Positions 52,649 to 61,937 of a stretch of 64,000 nucleotides of DNA are shown piece by piece. The translations under genes and the position numbers were made by a program. Numbering within the stretch: position 1 is the stretch's first letter; each line of letters opens with the position of its first letter. The stretch comes from Enterovibrio calviensis DSM 14347 (lineage in GTDB: Bacteria > Pseudomonadota > Gammaproteobacteria > Enterobacterales > Vibrionaceae), in the NCBI RefSeq assembly GCF_000621165.1, contig NZ_JHZA01000007.1:62001-126000 (forward strand), given 5' to 3'. The notes under the pieces are model-generated. The model made no database searches. It saw only the letters and a list, made by a program, of their open reading frames with translations, and was not told the origin of the DNA.

Positions 52649-53689
52649 ATGAACGGATGTATTAACAAAGCGATTAACTACCTCGGGCTTCTCGGCTTAA
52701 TGGTCACGGGCTATGCCGTGGCGGGAGACTACCCTTCGCCCGTCCCATTGAAAAGTGGTGCTCAGGCGGCGATGACAACGGTAAAACCAAACGATGATAG
52801 CTATCGCGTAGCCTACATGCCGCCGGCAACCGAATTTGCCTACTATCTCGCCATTGGCGAGGGGATTAACCAAGTAGCAGACTCAACCAAGACTGATGTG
52901 TTCATGCTTGCCCCCCAGAGCGGCGCTGACATCAATGCGCAAATGGGCATGATTCAGGATGTCCTCACTCAAGATATTGATGCCATTGTTTTCAGTACAC
53001 ACGACGAGCACGCTGCCGAGCCACTCATTAAGCGAGCGGTGGATAAGGGGATCGCCGTCATTATGATTAATTCGGATATTCCTGATTTTCCAACGCCCAT
53101 TCACGGTGTGGTGGGATATGCGCAGCGCAATGGAACTCAGAATCTGGCCAAGTGGGTTGAAAAGCAGGTCGGTGAAGGCGAGGTGAGTGTGGGCATTATC
53201 GAAGGGCAACCGGGATACCACTCCACGGAACGCGTTGGTGGTTTTCTTGAAGGAATTAAAGGTGCTAATAACATAAACGTCGTTTCTTCCATTGATGGAA
53301 AATGGAATGTTGAGGGCGGGAATACTGCTGCCATGGACATGTTGCAATCACACCCTGACATCAAACTTATCTTTGCTGCGAACGACAATATGGCGATTGG
53401 TGCAGGTTATGCGGCAAAAGCGTTAGGTCGACGTGACATCACTATCCTTGGGAACGATGGAGACACGGCAGGGTTAGAGGAAATTGCATCGAATAACATC
53501 ACAGCAACCGTAAACACATCGCCGTATGAAATGGGACAGATTGCAATGCGAGTGGTACTCGACACATTGAACGGAAAGTTTGAAGGGGGCTGGATCGAAA
53601 CACCTACGACGATTGTTCACGAAGATAATGTGGTCGATGTATTGCGTAACCCAGACGCACTTTACCCTAAGCCTTCACGAGAATACTAA
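52649..53689 (+). CDS. Sugar-binding protein 2 (RbsB-like)
   Basis: 346 residues with a Sec signal peptide cut near AVA-GD and the type I sugar-binding fold (INSDIPDFPTP, LIFAANDNMAIGAG, ILGNDGDTAGL). It belongs to the second importer encoded directly downstream. Its sequence is not close to that of sugar-binding protein 1. Confidence 0.92.
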   Translation: MNGCINKAINYLGLLGLMVTGYAVAGDYPSPVPLKSGAQAAMTTVKPNDDSYRVAYMPPATEFAYYLAIGEGINQVADSTKTDVFMLAPQSGADINAQMGMIQDVLTQDIDAIVFSTHDEHAAEPLIKRAVDKGIAVIMINSDIPDFPTPIHGVVGYAQRNGTQNLAKWVEKQVGEGEVSVGIIEGQPGYHSTERVGGFLEGIKGANNINVVSSIDGKWNVEGGNTAAMDMLQSHPDIKLIFAANDNMAIGAGYAAKALGRRDITILGNDGDTAGLEEIASNNITATVNTSPYEMGQIAMRVVLDTLNGKFEGGWIETPTTIVHEDNVVDVLRNPDALYPKPSREY

Positions 53690-53752
53690 GCCTCCTCAAA
53701 AGTACTAAGTAGTCACTGACAAAGCGGCGGTGGTGTTAGAAAGGAATTAATC

Positions 53753-55243
53753 ATGCAAGTGCCTTTGTGGGAAGTGAAAAACCTGACCAAATGGTACCCC
53801 GGCGTTTTGGCTAACGACCATGTGTCGATTCGATTTGAAGAGGGATCGATTCATGGGTTGCTTGGCGAAAATGGGTGCGGTAAATCGACACTTATCAAGA
53901 CGTTATCAGGTGTGCAAAAGCCCGATGAAGGCGAGCTATTATATCGCGGAGAGGCGGTGACCTTCCAAGAACCGCTTGACGCCTTTAGATGTGGTATAGC
54001 TACCGTTTTTCAAGAGTTTTCCGTTGTGCCTACGTTGTCGGTGGCGGAGAACGTCTTCCTTGGAAGAATGCCAACCACCCGCTGGGGCGCTATTGACTGG
54101 GATGAAACAGTAAGGCAAACCGAACGTGTGCTGGAGGAAATGGATGTCAACATTTCTCCTAACACCATCACGGCAGATTTGTCTGTTGGTGAGCAGCAGC
54201 TTGTGGAAATCGCAAAAGCGTTGGCGGCAAATGCCAAGATGATCATCTTGGATGAACCCACTGCGGCATTGGGTATTGCTGAAATCGACAGTCTTCATCG
54301 ATTGTTGCGCCGGATGAGAGATAAAGGCTGCGCAATATTGTACGTCTCTCATCGTCTTGATGAGGTTGAACAAATTGTCGATGAAGTGACGATATTGCGC
54401 AGTGGCCGTGTGGTTGAGCGTTTTGAACAGTCTGATTCAAACATTACAGTCGAACGAATCGTCTCTTCCATGATGGGAGAAAGTGTCGATGCGCCGTACC
54501 CCAAACAACGGAATAGTCAGCAAGATGTTCTGCTTGAGGTTTCTGACCTTAAAACGAAGACCGGAGTGAGCAATACCTCGTTTTCTTTACACCGCGGAGA
54601 AGTGCTTGGTTTGGGCGGTGTACTGGGCTCAGGAAGAACAGAGATCGCCAATGCCCTATACGGCATCGATCCGCTTGTTGATGGCCGCATTGCACTACAT
54701 GGTAAGGCCATTGAGATAAACGGACCCATCGATGCATTGCAGCATGGTATTGCCTTGGTACCCGAAAACCGGAAATTTGATGGGCTTTTCTTCAACTTTA
54801 CGGCGAAAGGCAACATCACCTCATCAAATCTCTCCGAAATTTCGCGTTTTGGGTGTCTGGACATTGGGCAAGAAGAACAAATCACTAAAGACTTTATCGA
54901 GGATTTAGAAATTTCACCCACAGCAGATCAGAAGAGTGTTGGGCTTTTGTCTGGCGGCAACCAACAAAAAATCGTGATTGCGCGTTGTCTATTTTCAAAA
55001 GCCGATGTCCTCATTCTGGATGAACCCACCCAAGGTATTGATATCGGTGCAAAGCTGGCCGTTTACAACCTCATCAATAAACTGACTGAGAAAGGCAAAG
55101 CGATCATTTTGATCAGCTCTGATCACGATGAACTTTTAGCAATGAGTGACAGGATTGCTCTCGTTCGACATGGAAAAGTGGTGAGTGTTCGTCAGGCAAA
55201 GGATGTCGATCATCATGAATTGGTGAAAGCAACGTCTGACTAA
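53753..55243 (+). CDS. Sugar ABC importer ATPase 2 (RbsA/MglA type)
   Basis: 496 residues with two nucleotide-binding halves. N-half: Walker A GENGCGKST, Walker B IILDEPTAA. C-half: GGVLGSGRTE in place of Walker A, LLSGGNQQKI and LILDEPTQGID. Paralogous to the ATPase at 46366 but only moderately alike. Confidence 0.94.
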   Translation: MQVPLWEVKNLTKWYPGVLANDHVSIRFEEGSIHGLLGENGCGKSTLIKTLSGVQKPDEGELLYRGEAVTFQEPLDAFRCGIATVFQEFSVVPTLSVAENVFLGRMPTTRWGAIDWDETVRQTERVLEEMDVNISPNTITADLSVGEQQLVEIAKALAANAKMIILDEPTAALGIAEIDSLHRLLRRMRDKGCAILYVSHRLDEVEQIVDEVTILRSGRVVERFEQSDSNITVERIVSSMMGESVDAPYPKQRNSQQDVLLEVSDLKTKTGVSNTSFSLHRGEVLGLGGVLGSGRTEIANALYGIDPLVDGRIALHGKAIEINGPIDALQHGIALVPENRKFDGLFFNFTAKGNITSSNLSEISRFGCLDIGQEEQITKDFIEDLEISPTADQKSVGLLSGGNQQKIVIARCLFSKADVLILDEPTQGIDIGAKLAVYNLINKLTEKGKAIILISSDHDELLAMSDRIALVRHGKVVSVRQAKDVDHHELVKATSD

Positions 55244-55266
55244 ATGAGTGGAGTAGGGAAGCAAGA

Positions 55267-56232
55267 ATGAAGAAGATTTTCGATGAGCAGTTGATAGGGC
55301 CGATGTTTGCACTATTGGTTGTAGCAACGATTCTAGCAATAACGACGGACAGGTTTTTAGACCCCGGCAATTTATCTAACCTTGCGCTGCAGGTCAGTAT
55401 TGTTGCGTTGATCGCCATTGGTACCACGATTGTTATTATTGCGGCGGGCATAGACCTCAGCTCGGGTTCGATGGTCGCTTTGCTTACAATGATGTTGGCG
55501 GAAATGTTGAAGTTTTTGCAACTGCCGCTGTTCCCCGCTATTACGTTAACTTTGACCCTTGGCGCATTGTTGGGGGCTGCGTTGGGTATCATTTCGGCAT
55601 ATGGACGAATACCGACTTTCATAACTACCTTGGCGGCATTAATCGCGTTTCGGGGCGTGGCATTTACATTCAATAACGGATCGCCTGTTTTCTCTATCAA
55701 CCCTCATTTAGACGTTATCTTTTATGGCAGTTTATGGGGCATTCCTTATCCATTTTTCTATTTGGTGTTTTTCTTTGGGATCGCCGCTTTCATGATGAGT
55801 TATACCAAACTTGGAAGGGAAATCTATGCGGTGGGAGGTAACCCGTCAGCGGCAATTTTGTCTGGGATAAAAGTGAATCGTGTAAAGACTTACACCTTTA
55901 TCATTGCGGGTTTTATGACTGCAGTGGGTGCGGTGTTGATGTCAGCACGTTTAAATTCAGGGTCACCAAATTATGGCCAAACCTTAGAATTGCAGGCAAT
56001 TGCCGCAGCCGTTGTCGGAGGAGCCAGTTTGTCCGGTGGGCGAGGAAACATTCTTTGCACATTGATAGGGGCGTTGATCATCGTGATGGTTCAAAATGGA
56101 TTGAACCTGAATGCAGCGCCATCATCGCTTCAAAATATTGTGTTGGGTACCATTATTCTTTTTGCTGTGGGCATTGATATGTGGCGTGCCGAGCTTCAGC
56201 AACTCTTATCTTGGAGAGTGAAGAAATCGTAA
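55267..56232 (+). CDS. Sugar ABC importer permease 2 (RbsC type)
   Basis: 321 residues, with IIAAGIDLSSGSMVALL and GGASLSGGRGNILCTLIGA as family marks and about nine helices. Last gene of the sugar locus; the repeated terminator segment begins 83 bases after its stop. Confidence 0.93.
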   Translation: MKKIFDEQLIGPMFALLVVATILAITTDRFLDPGNLSNLALQVSIVALIAIGTTIVIIAAGIDLSSGSMVALLTMMLAEMLKFLQLPLFPAITLTLTLGALLGAALGIISAYGRIPTFITTLAALIAFRGVAFTFNNGSPVFSINPHLDVIFYGSLWGIPYPFFYLVFFFGIAAFMMSYTKLGREIYAVGGNPSAAILSGIKVNRVKTYTFIIAGFMTAVGAVLMSARLNSGSPNYGQTLELQAIAAAVVGGASLSGGRGNILCTLIGALIIVMVQNGLNLNAAPSSLQNIVLGTIILFAVGIDMWRAELQQLLSWRVKKS

Positions 56233-56314
56233 ATTTAGAAGCTATAAATTCAGATGCCAAATATTAGGAAGCATGGTTTCGCAAACAAACCTGAAGGTTC
56301 GCATAATAGTTTCG

Positions 56315-56376
56315 TGGTCTAGCAGCAAGATTTTCAATAACGAGCAAAGCCTGCATATGATGCAGGCTTTTTTGTG
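56315..56376. repeat. 62-bp direct repeat, right copy, containing a terminator
   Basis: Same length as 41528-41589 with six differences. Includes the hairpin AAAGCCTGCAT-ATG...ATGCAGGCTTTTTT (56346-56373), which ends the importer operon. Confidence 0.9.
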
Positions 56377-56401
56377 TTCGTCCCAGATGGGGAAAGTATC
56401 T

Positions 56402-57283
56402 CTAGGTTGTATGGGTATAGTCATGCAATGCACTTTCGATGGCATCAATCGCCATTTTTACGCCAATCGGCACAGTGCCGTGGAACGGGTGAAGGGCATA
56501 TACGTTGACTCTTGGCATCTGATATTCCGGTAACAATGGCTTTAATCTCGGGCTTGCCGAGACAATGAAATTTGGGAATATCCCGATGCCGTACCCTGAC
56601 TCAACCAATGCGAGCGTGGTCTGCATAGCATTGGTTCTGTGCTTCGGAGTAAACGTCACTGAGCGGGTTTCTTTTGTCTGCGGATTACAGAGTTCATGCA
56701 TAACCGTTTTAGGTTGCCATTGATGGGCAACATAAGGTGCTTTATCCACTGAAAAATCACTGTCTTTGGCGCAACATAATACATCTCTAAACTCGCCAAT
56801 TCGTCGTTGCTTATTGTTACTAGGTACAGAGCTTCCAGCACGGATCGCGAGATCGATATGGTTTTCCATTAGATCGAGTTGATTGTCGTCATTGATCAAA
56901 TTGAGTTCGACATCAGGATAATCTGCAAAGGCGGTCAGTAAGGCAGGAACGACCAGCGATGACATCAGTGCATTCGGTGCGGTTAAGGTAATTTTTCCTT
57001 TCGGAATCGTCTGCTGAACCTTCATTTCCTCCCACGCGTGCTCCGCCACGCGATGCATTTCACAACAGTACTGGTAGAAGTGTTCACCTGATTGGGTCAG
57101 TGATTGGCGGCGCGTTGTGCGTGTAAGCAATGTTGTGTCGAGGTCTGATTCCAGTTGCTTTAGCGCCTGACTGACCACAGATTTCGAAGTGTCTAACTTG
57201 TCTGCGGCATTGGTGATTGAACCCGTTTCCACCACATGCATAAACAAGGTCATTTGTTTAAGCTTATTCATCTGTGTTTGCAT
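56402..57283 (-). CDS. LysR-family transcriptional regulator
   Basis: 293 residues. N-terminal winged helix: GSITNAADKLDTSKSVVSQA (about 22-41), followed by the linker helix and the two-lobed effector domain (GKITLTAPNALMSSLVV; IDLAIRAGS). It is close to the branch that regulates the divergent neighbour; the SnoaL-like gene starts 93 bases away on the other strand. The start at 57283 has GAGAGA upstream. Confidence 0.92.
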   Translation of the reverse strand: MQTQMNKLKQMTLFMHVVETGSITNAADKLDTSKSVVSQALKQLESDLDTTLLTRTTRRQSLTQSGEHFYQYCCEMHRVAEHAWEEMKVQQTIPKGKITLTAPNALMSSLVVPALLTAFADYPDVELNLINDDNQLDLMENHIDLAIRAGSSVPSNNKQRRIGEFRDVLCCAKDSDFSVDKAPYVAHQWQPKTVMHELCNPQTKETRSVTFTPKHRTNAMQTTLALVESGYGIGIFPNFIVSASPRLKPLLPEYQMPRVNVYALHPFHGTVPIGVKMAIDAIESALHDYTHTT

Positions 57284-57375
57284 ATTGTTTCTCTCACACG
57301 AACAATGTGTTTGTTTTGCTTTATTTATCTAATCTAATCTTGTTTCTAAACTATGTCCCTAAATATCTCTAAGAC

Positions 57376-57765
57376 ATGGCGAAACCAATGATGAATCAAG
57401 ACGCACTTATTCCGTACAAAGCAGGGATCACAGCTTGGCAAGAGGCTTTCAATAATCAAGATGCAGCGGGCTGTGCAGCACAATATGCAGAAGGGACACT
57501 GATGGTTGCTCGTCCCTTTGGCGAATTTACTGGGAGAGCAGAGATCCAAGCGTTTTGGCAACAAATCATGGATCAAGGGTTTGCCGATGTTGATTACACC
57601 AATGTGAAGTGGGAAGCCGCAGAGGGTGATGATGGCTTCATTTTGAGTGCGGATTGGACCATGAACAAAGCGTTTGGTGTGGTTCACCGTGAGCATTGGA
57701 AGATTCAAGAAGATGGAAAAGCTCGCCTAGTGTTTGACGAATTCGAAGTGCAAGGCGAGCGTTAA
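57376..57765 (+). CDS. SnoaL/DUF4440-like small protein
   Basis: 129-residue cone-shaped alpha+beta fold (NTF2-like): AGITAWQEAFNNQDAAGCAA, then YAEGTLMVARPFGEFTGRAE, and a C-terminal sheet ending VFDEFEVQGE. Members bind or isomerise small molecules; nothing points to one substrate. Divergent from the LysR gene, which probably controls it. Confidence 0.82.
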   Translation: MAKPMMNQDALIPYKAGITAWQEAFNNQDAAGCAAQYAEGTLMVARPFGEFTGRAEIQAFWQQIMDQGFADVDYTNVKWEAAEGDDGFILSADWTMNKAFGVVHREHWKIQEDGKARLVFDEFEVQGER

Positions 57766-57788
57766 TCTCAGCTTGGAACCCATCAATA

Positions 57789-57823
57789 AACGCGGAGGCC
57801 ATGGCATCCGCGTTGTTATTTTT
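57789..57823. terminator. Terminator between convergent genes
   Basis: AACGCGGA...TCCGCGTT hairpin followed on the + strand by GTTATTTTT. Confidence 0.85.
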
Positions 57824-57826
57824 GGC

Positions 57827-58516
57827 TTACGATCTGAACGAGGCGATTTCTTCATCGTTGAGATGTCGCCATTCTCCCGTATCAACATCAAGCAGTACCT
57901 CACCAATGCGCTCTCGGTGTAACGCCACCACACGGTTGCCAACCGCAGAAAACATGCGTTTAACTTGATGAAATTTGCCTTCGGTAATCGTCAGCAAAAC
58001 CTCTTGCGGGCTTAGCACATCAAGCTTGGCTGGTAGAGTGGGTTTGCTCTCCCCTTGCAGCAAAATGCCTTGCTTAAATCGCTCCGCTTCATCACCGCGA
58101 ATCGGGCGAGAAAGACCAACGCGATACACTTTTTCGCAGTGTTGGGTTGGGGTGGTGATATTGAATGACCAATGCCCATCGTCCGTGATCAATACAAGCC
58201 CCGTTGTGTCCGCATCCAATCGCCCAGCGATATGAAGCTCTTCTGAATGCTCGATGTTTGTGGCGGAAAACAGTGATGGGTAGACCTCATCAATATTCGA
58301 GCAAATGGTTCCCGCAGGTTTATGCATGAGGATATAGCGAAAAGGGCGTGGTGATAATCGTTTACCCTGTAACGTAACCGTGTTGTTTTCATGTACCTGT
58401 GTCTTTTCGTCGGTCACGATGGCGTCGTTTACCGTCACCGCTCCGTTTTGAATGAGCTCGATGGCGTCACTACGGGTTAGCTCAGTGCTTTTACAAACGA
58501 ATTTATCAAGGCGCAT
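57827..58516 (-). CDS. rsuA: 16S rRNA pseudouridine synthase, RsuA family
   Basis: 229 residues: S4-like RNA-binding domain (MRLDKFVCKSTELTRSDAIE) and the synthase domain with the catalytic motif GRLDADTTGLVL (about 96-107) and EGKFHQVKRMF. It makes a pseudouridine in small-subunit rRNA. The ATG at 58516 is chosen because the S4 domain starts there; an upstream ATG would add six residues. Confidence 0.92.
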   Translation of the reverse strand: MRLDKFVCKSTELTRSDAIELIQNGAVTVNDAIVTDEKTQVHENNTVTLQGKRLSPRPFRYILMHKPAGTICSNIDEVYPSLFSATNIEHSEELHIAGRLDADTTGLVLITDDGHWSFNITTPTQHCEKVYRVGLSRPIRGDEAERFKQGILLQGESKPTLPAKLDVLSPQEVLLTITEGKFHQVKRMFSAVGNRVVALHRERIGEVLLDVDTGEWRHLNDEEIASFRS

Positions 58517-58833
58517 GCAGGGGACATTATTCAATGGAAAGGAGTCGAGGCATTATCCATCCTCCGCATGAATTAGCAATATGTGTTCGTAAGCTCTGGA
58601 TACAGAATTCGGCAATCGACGTGTTGGTTATTGACGCCCGTTATGCATGCATACCACCTCATTCGGCGATCTTGTCAGTGTTAAATCCGCCGCAAAAGAA
58701 TTTTTAATAAAATATTGTTTATATTCAATATGATAGGTGAGTGTTGTGAGTTGACTCTGATATGTGATTGGAAAGTCGAGCACATCCCATATATCATTTT
58801 TGCCTAGATTTTCTGTCAAGATTAGTTCCCTAT

Positions 58834-59439
58834 ATGCCGTTTGAAATACGTCCCTTCCATCCAAGCGATTTACCATCGCTATATAAAATCTGTTTGTTAA
58901 CGGCTGACAATGGCCGAGACGCTAGTTCGCAGTATGAATGTGATGAATTAGTCGGACATTTCTTTTCTGCGCCCTATGCGATAATGAATCCTGACATGTG
59001 CTTCATTGCCACATGCGACGGAGAGCCTTGCGGCTATATCGTGGGTACCGACAACTCAAAGCAGTTTTCAGAGCGCTGCGAAGGTGAGTGGCTGCCAGCT
59101 TTGCGCGAACGATACCCTCTAGAGCAATACAAAGGGAAGTCTGCGAGTGATTGGGTAGTAAACAAGATCCACGAGGGCAATGCGCCTCGGCCTGAATTTG
59201 ATGCGTATCCAGCTCATTTTCACATCAATTGTTTGCCAGAAACGCAAGGATTCGGCGTCGGAAGAAAGTTGATTATGACGCTTATAGAGCGCTTGATGGC
59301 ATCCAAAATATCAGGTGTTCATCTTGAGGTATCCACCGTGAATACGGGTGCGATTACATTCTACGAAAAACTCGGGTTTACCCAGATAGCAACGTTCGAA
59401 CATTCCTTGGGATATGGCATGGAGCTATGCGCGCAATAG
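58834..59439 (+). CDS. GNAT acetyltransferase
   Basis: 201 residues; starts MPFEIRPFHPSDLPSLYKIC. The acetyl-CoA loop is QGFGVGRKLIMTLIERL (about 144-160) and the C-terminal NTGAITFYEKLGF motif is intact. An inserted stretch (EWLPALRERYPLEQYKGKS) distinguishes it. The start codon has only a weak ribosome site; an upstream frame extends to 58768. Acceptor unknown. Confidence 0.85.
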   Translation: MPFEIRPFHPSDLPSLYKICLLTADNGRDASSQYECDELVGHFFSAPYAIMNPDMCFIATCDGEPCGYIVGTDNSKQFSERCEGEWLPALRERYPLEQYKGKSASDWVVNKIHEGNAPRPEFDAYPAHFHINCLPETQGFGVGRKLIMTLIERLMASKISGVHLEVSTVNTGAITFYEKLGFTQIATFEHSLGYGMELCAQ

Positions 59440-59512
59440 CGGCAACGTAATTCGATAATCTACAGGTGGTGTCTTACCAGATAGCGCTGATACGGGTGCT
59501 AAACACGCCATG

Positions 59513-59560
59513 TTTTTTAGAGCTGCCGTCTTTTAGAGTTATCGTTTTTTAGAGCTATCG
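59513..59560. repeat. 16-bp tandem repeat, three units
   Basis: TTTTTTAGAGCTGCCG, TCTTTTAGAGTTATCG and TTTTTTAGAGCTATCG follow head to tail in the gap between convergent genes. Confidence 0.85.
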
Positions 59561-59578
59561 CGCTTTGAGTTCCCATGA

Positions 59579-59606
59579 AAAAAGGCCGATTACTCGGCCT
59601 TTTGAT
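59579..59606 (-). terminator. Terminator of the BCCT gene
   Basis: AAAAGGCCGA-GTAA-TCGGCCTTTTTT hairpin on the minus strand with T-run, 26 bases after the stop. Confidence 0.88.
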
Positions 59607-59631
59607 TGTGTGTTTTACCAGAAGTTATGCG

Positions 59632-61554
59632 TTATGCAGGCTTCAATTCGTCTTGGTTTTCTTCTTCCAGACGCTTGCGCTCACGCATCAGTTCGTTGAA
59701 TGTCATACGCGCTTGTTGTGCGGCTTCAGACGCTTGAAGCTTGTGCTCCTTCGCAGCCATCGCTTCGTCCGTCAAGCGTTGGATTTCATCCAATTGCTCT
59801 TGCGGTGCATCACCAAGTTCCATGCCTGACTCACCTTGTGACAGGGCAGTGGCACGAATCTCTTTCTTCAGATTCCAAATCGCGTTGAGTTTTTCACGCT
59901 CTTCTTCCGCTGCAGCCACCGCTTCGTCTTTCAGGCGCTCGAACTTAGCCATCGCCATGCCTTCTTTTGACCATGGATCAACATCTGGGAATTCTTCGAT
60001 GTTGATAACAGGGTCGACATAGCCTTCTTGGTGAGAAAGGTCGAGTGTCGCGGCTTTTACGCCCGAAATCATCAGCATGACAGCGATAACCAGCAACGGC
60101 AAACCACCGACAATAGCGGCAGTTTGAAGCGTTGCAAGGCCGCCCATGAACATCAATACCGATGGCATGAATGACAGGGTGAAGGCCCAGAACAAACGGT
60201 TCCAACGCATTGGGTCTTCGGTCACGTTGTTCTGCACGACAGACGCCAGAATGAACGAGATTGAGTCAAACGTGGTTGCGGTGAAAATGATACACAGTAC
60301 GGTGAACACTGCGATCACCACCGTGCTCATCGGCAAGGTTTCTAGGATAGAGAAAATCGCACGAGTTGGGCCTTCGCTATTCAGAATGCTAACCACATCA
60401 AGCTGACCAGACAGTTGCAGCGACAGACCATAGTTACCCAAGATCATGAAGTACAGTGCACAACCTAGTGAACCGAAGAAGATAGAGCCTGACACCATTT
60501 GCTTGATAGTACGGCCGCGTGAAATACGCGCAACGAACAAGCCCATGCTTGGGGCAAATACTAGCCACCACGCCCAGTAGAAGATGGTCCAATCTTGTGG
60601 GAAGTGGGTGTCTTCGAACGTGCCGTAACCACCAAATGGTTCTGCCCATGTCGCCATTACGAAGAAGTTAGACAGCATACGACCGATGGAATCTAGGCCC
60701 GTTTCCAGCATGAACAAGGTTGGGCCAGCGAACAATACGAACGCAAGCAGACCAAGGGCACCCCAGAAGTTGATGTTACTCAGTACCTTGATGCCTTCAT
60801 CCATGCCTTTGTAAGACGAGTAAGCGAACAGCGCGGTACACAGTAACAACACACCGATTTGTGAGGTGGTTGAAGTAGGAATGCCGAATAGGTAGCTAAT
60901 ACCTTCGTTAATCAACGGAGCAGCAAGACCCAGCGTGGTCGCTGCGCCGCCAAGAAGGCCGAAGATGAACAGTACGTCGATTAGCTTGCCGGTTTTACCG
61001 TGGCTGCGTGCTTCGCCAATCACTGGCATCAAAGCGGCAGACACTTTCAATACTGGCTGCTTACGCACATAGAAGAAGTAAGCAATTGGAATGGCTGGGA
61101 TCAGGTAGATAGACCATGCAATTGGACCCCAGTGGAAAATACCGTAAGTCGCTGCCCAGCGAACGGCTTCTTCACTGCCTGCTTCCAGTTGGAAAGGCGG
61201 ATTTTGGTAGTAGTAAGCCCATTCGATAGTACCCCAGTAAAGGATACTTGCGCCGATACCACCGCAGAACAGCATGGCTGCCCATGAACCTGTAGCAAAT
61301 TCAGGTTTTTCGTCAGCATCACCAAGTTTGATTTGGCCAATGTCGCTGAAAACGATGTAGACCATGAAAAAGAAGGCGGCGATGCCAAGTCCAAGGTAAA
61401 GGAAACCGAGTTTGTCGGTCATGAAGGTTTTTGCAATCGCTATCCACTCTGCGCCTTGGGTAGGCCAAATGAGAAGCGGAATGATGACGGAAAAGAGGAG
61501 CCCTAACGCGCCAAAAAAGGTTGGCTTGTCAATGAGCTGAAAGTGGCGTCCCAT
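59632..61554 (-). CDS. BCCT-family transporter (betaine/choline/carnitine type)
   Basis: 640-residue inner-membrane carrier with twelve helices and the BCCT Trp-rich segments (FYWAWWLVFAPSMGLFVARI, FGIASxxGLAxxLxxxG-like part seen as FGLLGGAATTLGLAAPLINE). The charged, coiled C-terminal tail (about 540-640), rich in Glu, Ala and Lys, is longer than in many relatives. GGAGAGA supports the start. BCCT carriers take up glycine betaine, choline, carnitine or DMSP; the last is noteworthy given the DddP-like gene, but the two genes are 34 kb apart. Confidence 0.92.
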   Translation of the reverse strand: MGRHFQLIDKPTFFGALGLLFSVIIPLLIWPTQGAEWIAIAKTFMTDKLGFLYLGLGIAAFFFMVYIVFSDIGQIKLGDADEKPEFATGSWAAMLFCGGIGASILYWGTIEWAYYYQNPPFQLEAGSEEAVRWAATYGIFHWGPIAWSIYLIPAIPIAYFFYVRKQPVLKVSAALMPVIGEARSHGKTGKLIDVLFIFGLLGGAATTLGLAAPLINEGISYLFGIPTSTTSQIGVLLLCTALFAYSSYKGMDEGIKVLSNINFWGALGLLAFVLFAGPTLFMLETGLDSIGRMLSNFFVMATWAEPFGGYGTFEDTHFPQDWTIFYWAWWLVFAPSMGLFVARISRGRTIKQMVSGSIFFGSLGCALYFMILGNYGLSLQLSGQLDVVSILNSEGPTRAIFSILETLPMSTVVIAVFTVLCIIFTATTFDSISFILASVVQNNVTEDPMRWNRLFWAFTLSFMPSVLMFMGGLATLQTAAIVGGLPLLVIAVMLMISGVKAATLDLSHQEGYVDPVINIEEFPDVDPWSKEGMAMAKFERLKDEAVAAAEEEREKLNAIWNLKKEIRATALSQGESGMELGDAPQEQLDEIQRLTDEAMAAKEHKLQASEAAQQARMTFNELMRERKRLEEENQDELKPA

Positions 61555-61937
61555 ATGGTGTATCTCTCCATTAATATGTAAACCAATGGAATTGTGATGT
61601 TTATGGCCCTAAGCATCAATTCGCGCTGTTTGTTCTTGTAAGCACAAACTTTCATAATAATTACCGCGTGAATGAGAGGGTGGTTTTGTTGGGGGTTGCT
61701 GAATATTAGGCGTGATGAGTTTGACCGGAGAAGTTAACGAAAGTGAGTGAATTAATGAGGTTTTTTTACCAATTGTCAGATTGCTAAACGACCGAGCCAT
61801 TTTTTGAGCCCAGTCGTTTAGTTATGTAATGATTTTTTAGGAACTGTGTTGTTCGCCCATTCGTTAACCACAATAAATGAGCTTGAGAACTCGCGCTCAT
61901 TGTGACGACAGCGCTCCTAACCGGCTAACAGTGTTTG
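61555..61937. other. Intergenic region upstream of BCCT gene
   Basis: 383 bases. A perfect 9-bp inverted repeat CTAAACGAC / GTCGTTTAG (61784-61821) and a 7-bp one AATGAGC / GCTCATT (61876-61901) lie here; the second may end ribB transcription. No gene seen. Confidence 0.5.
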
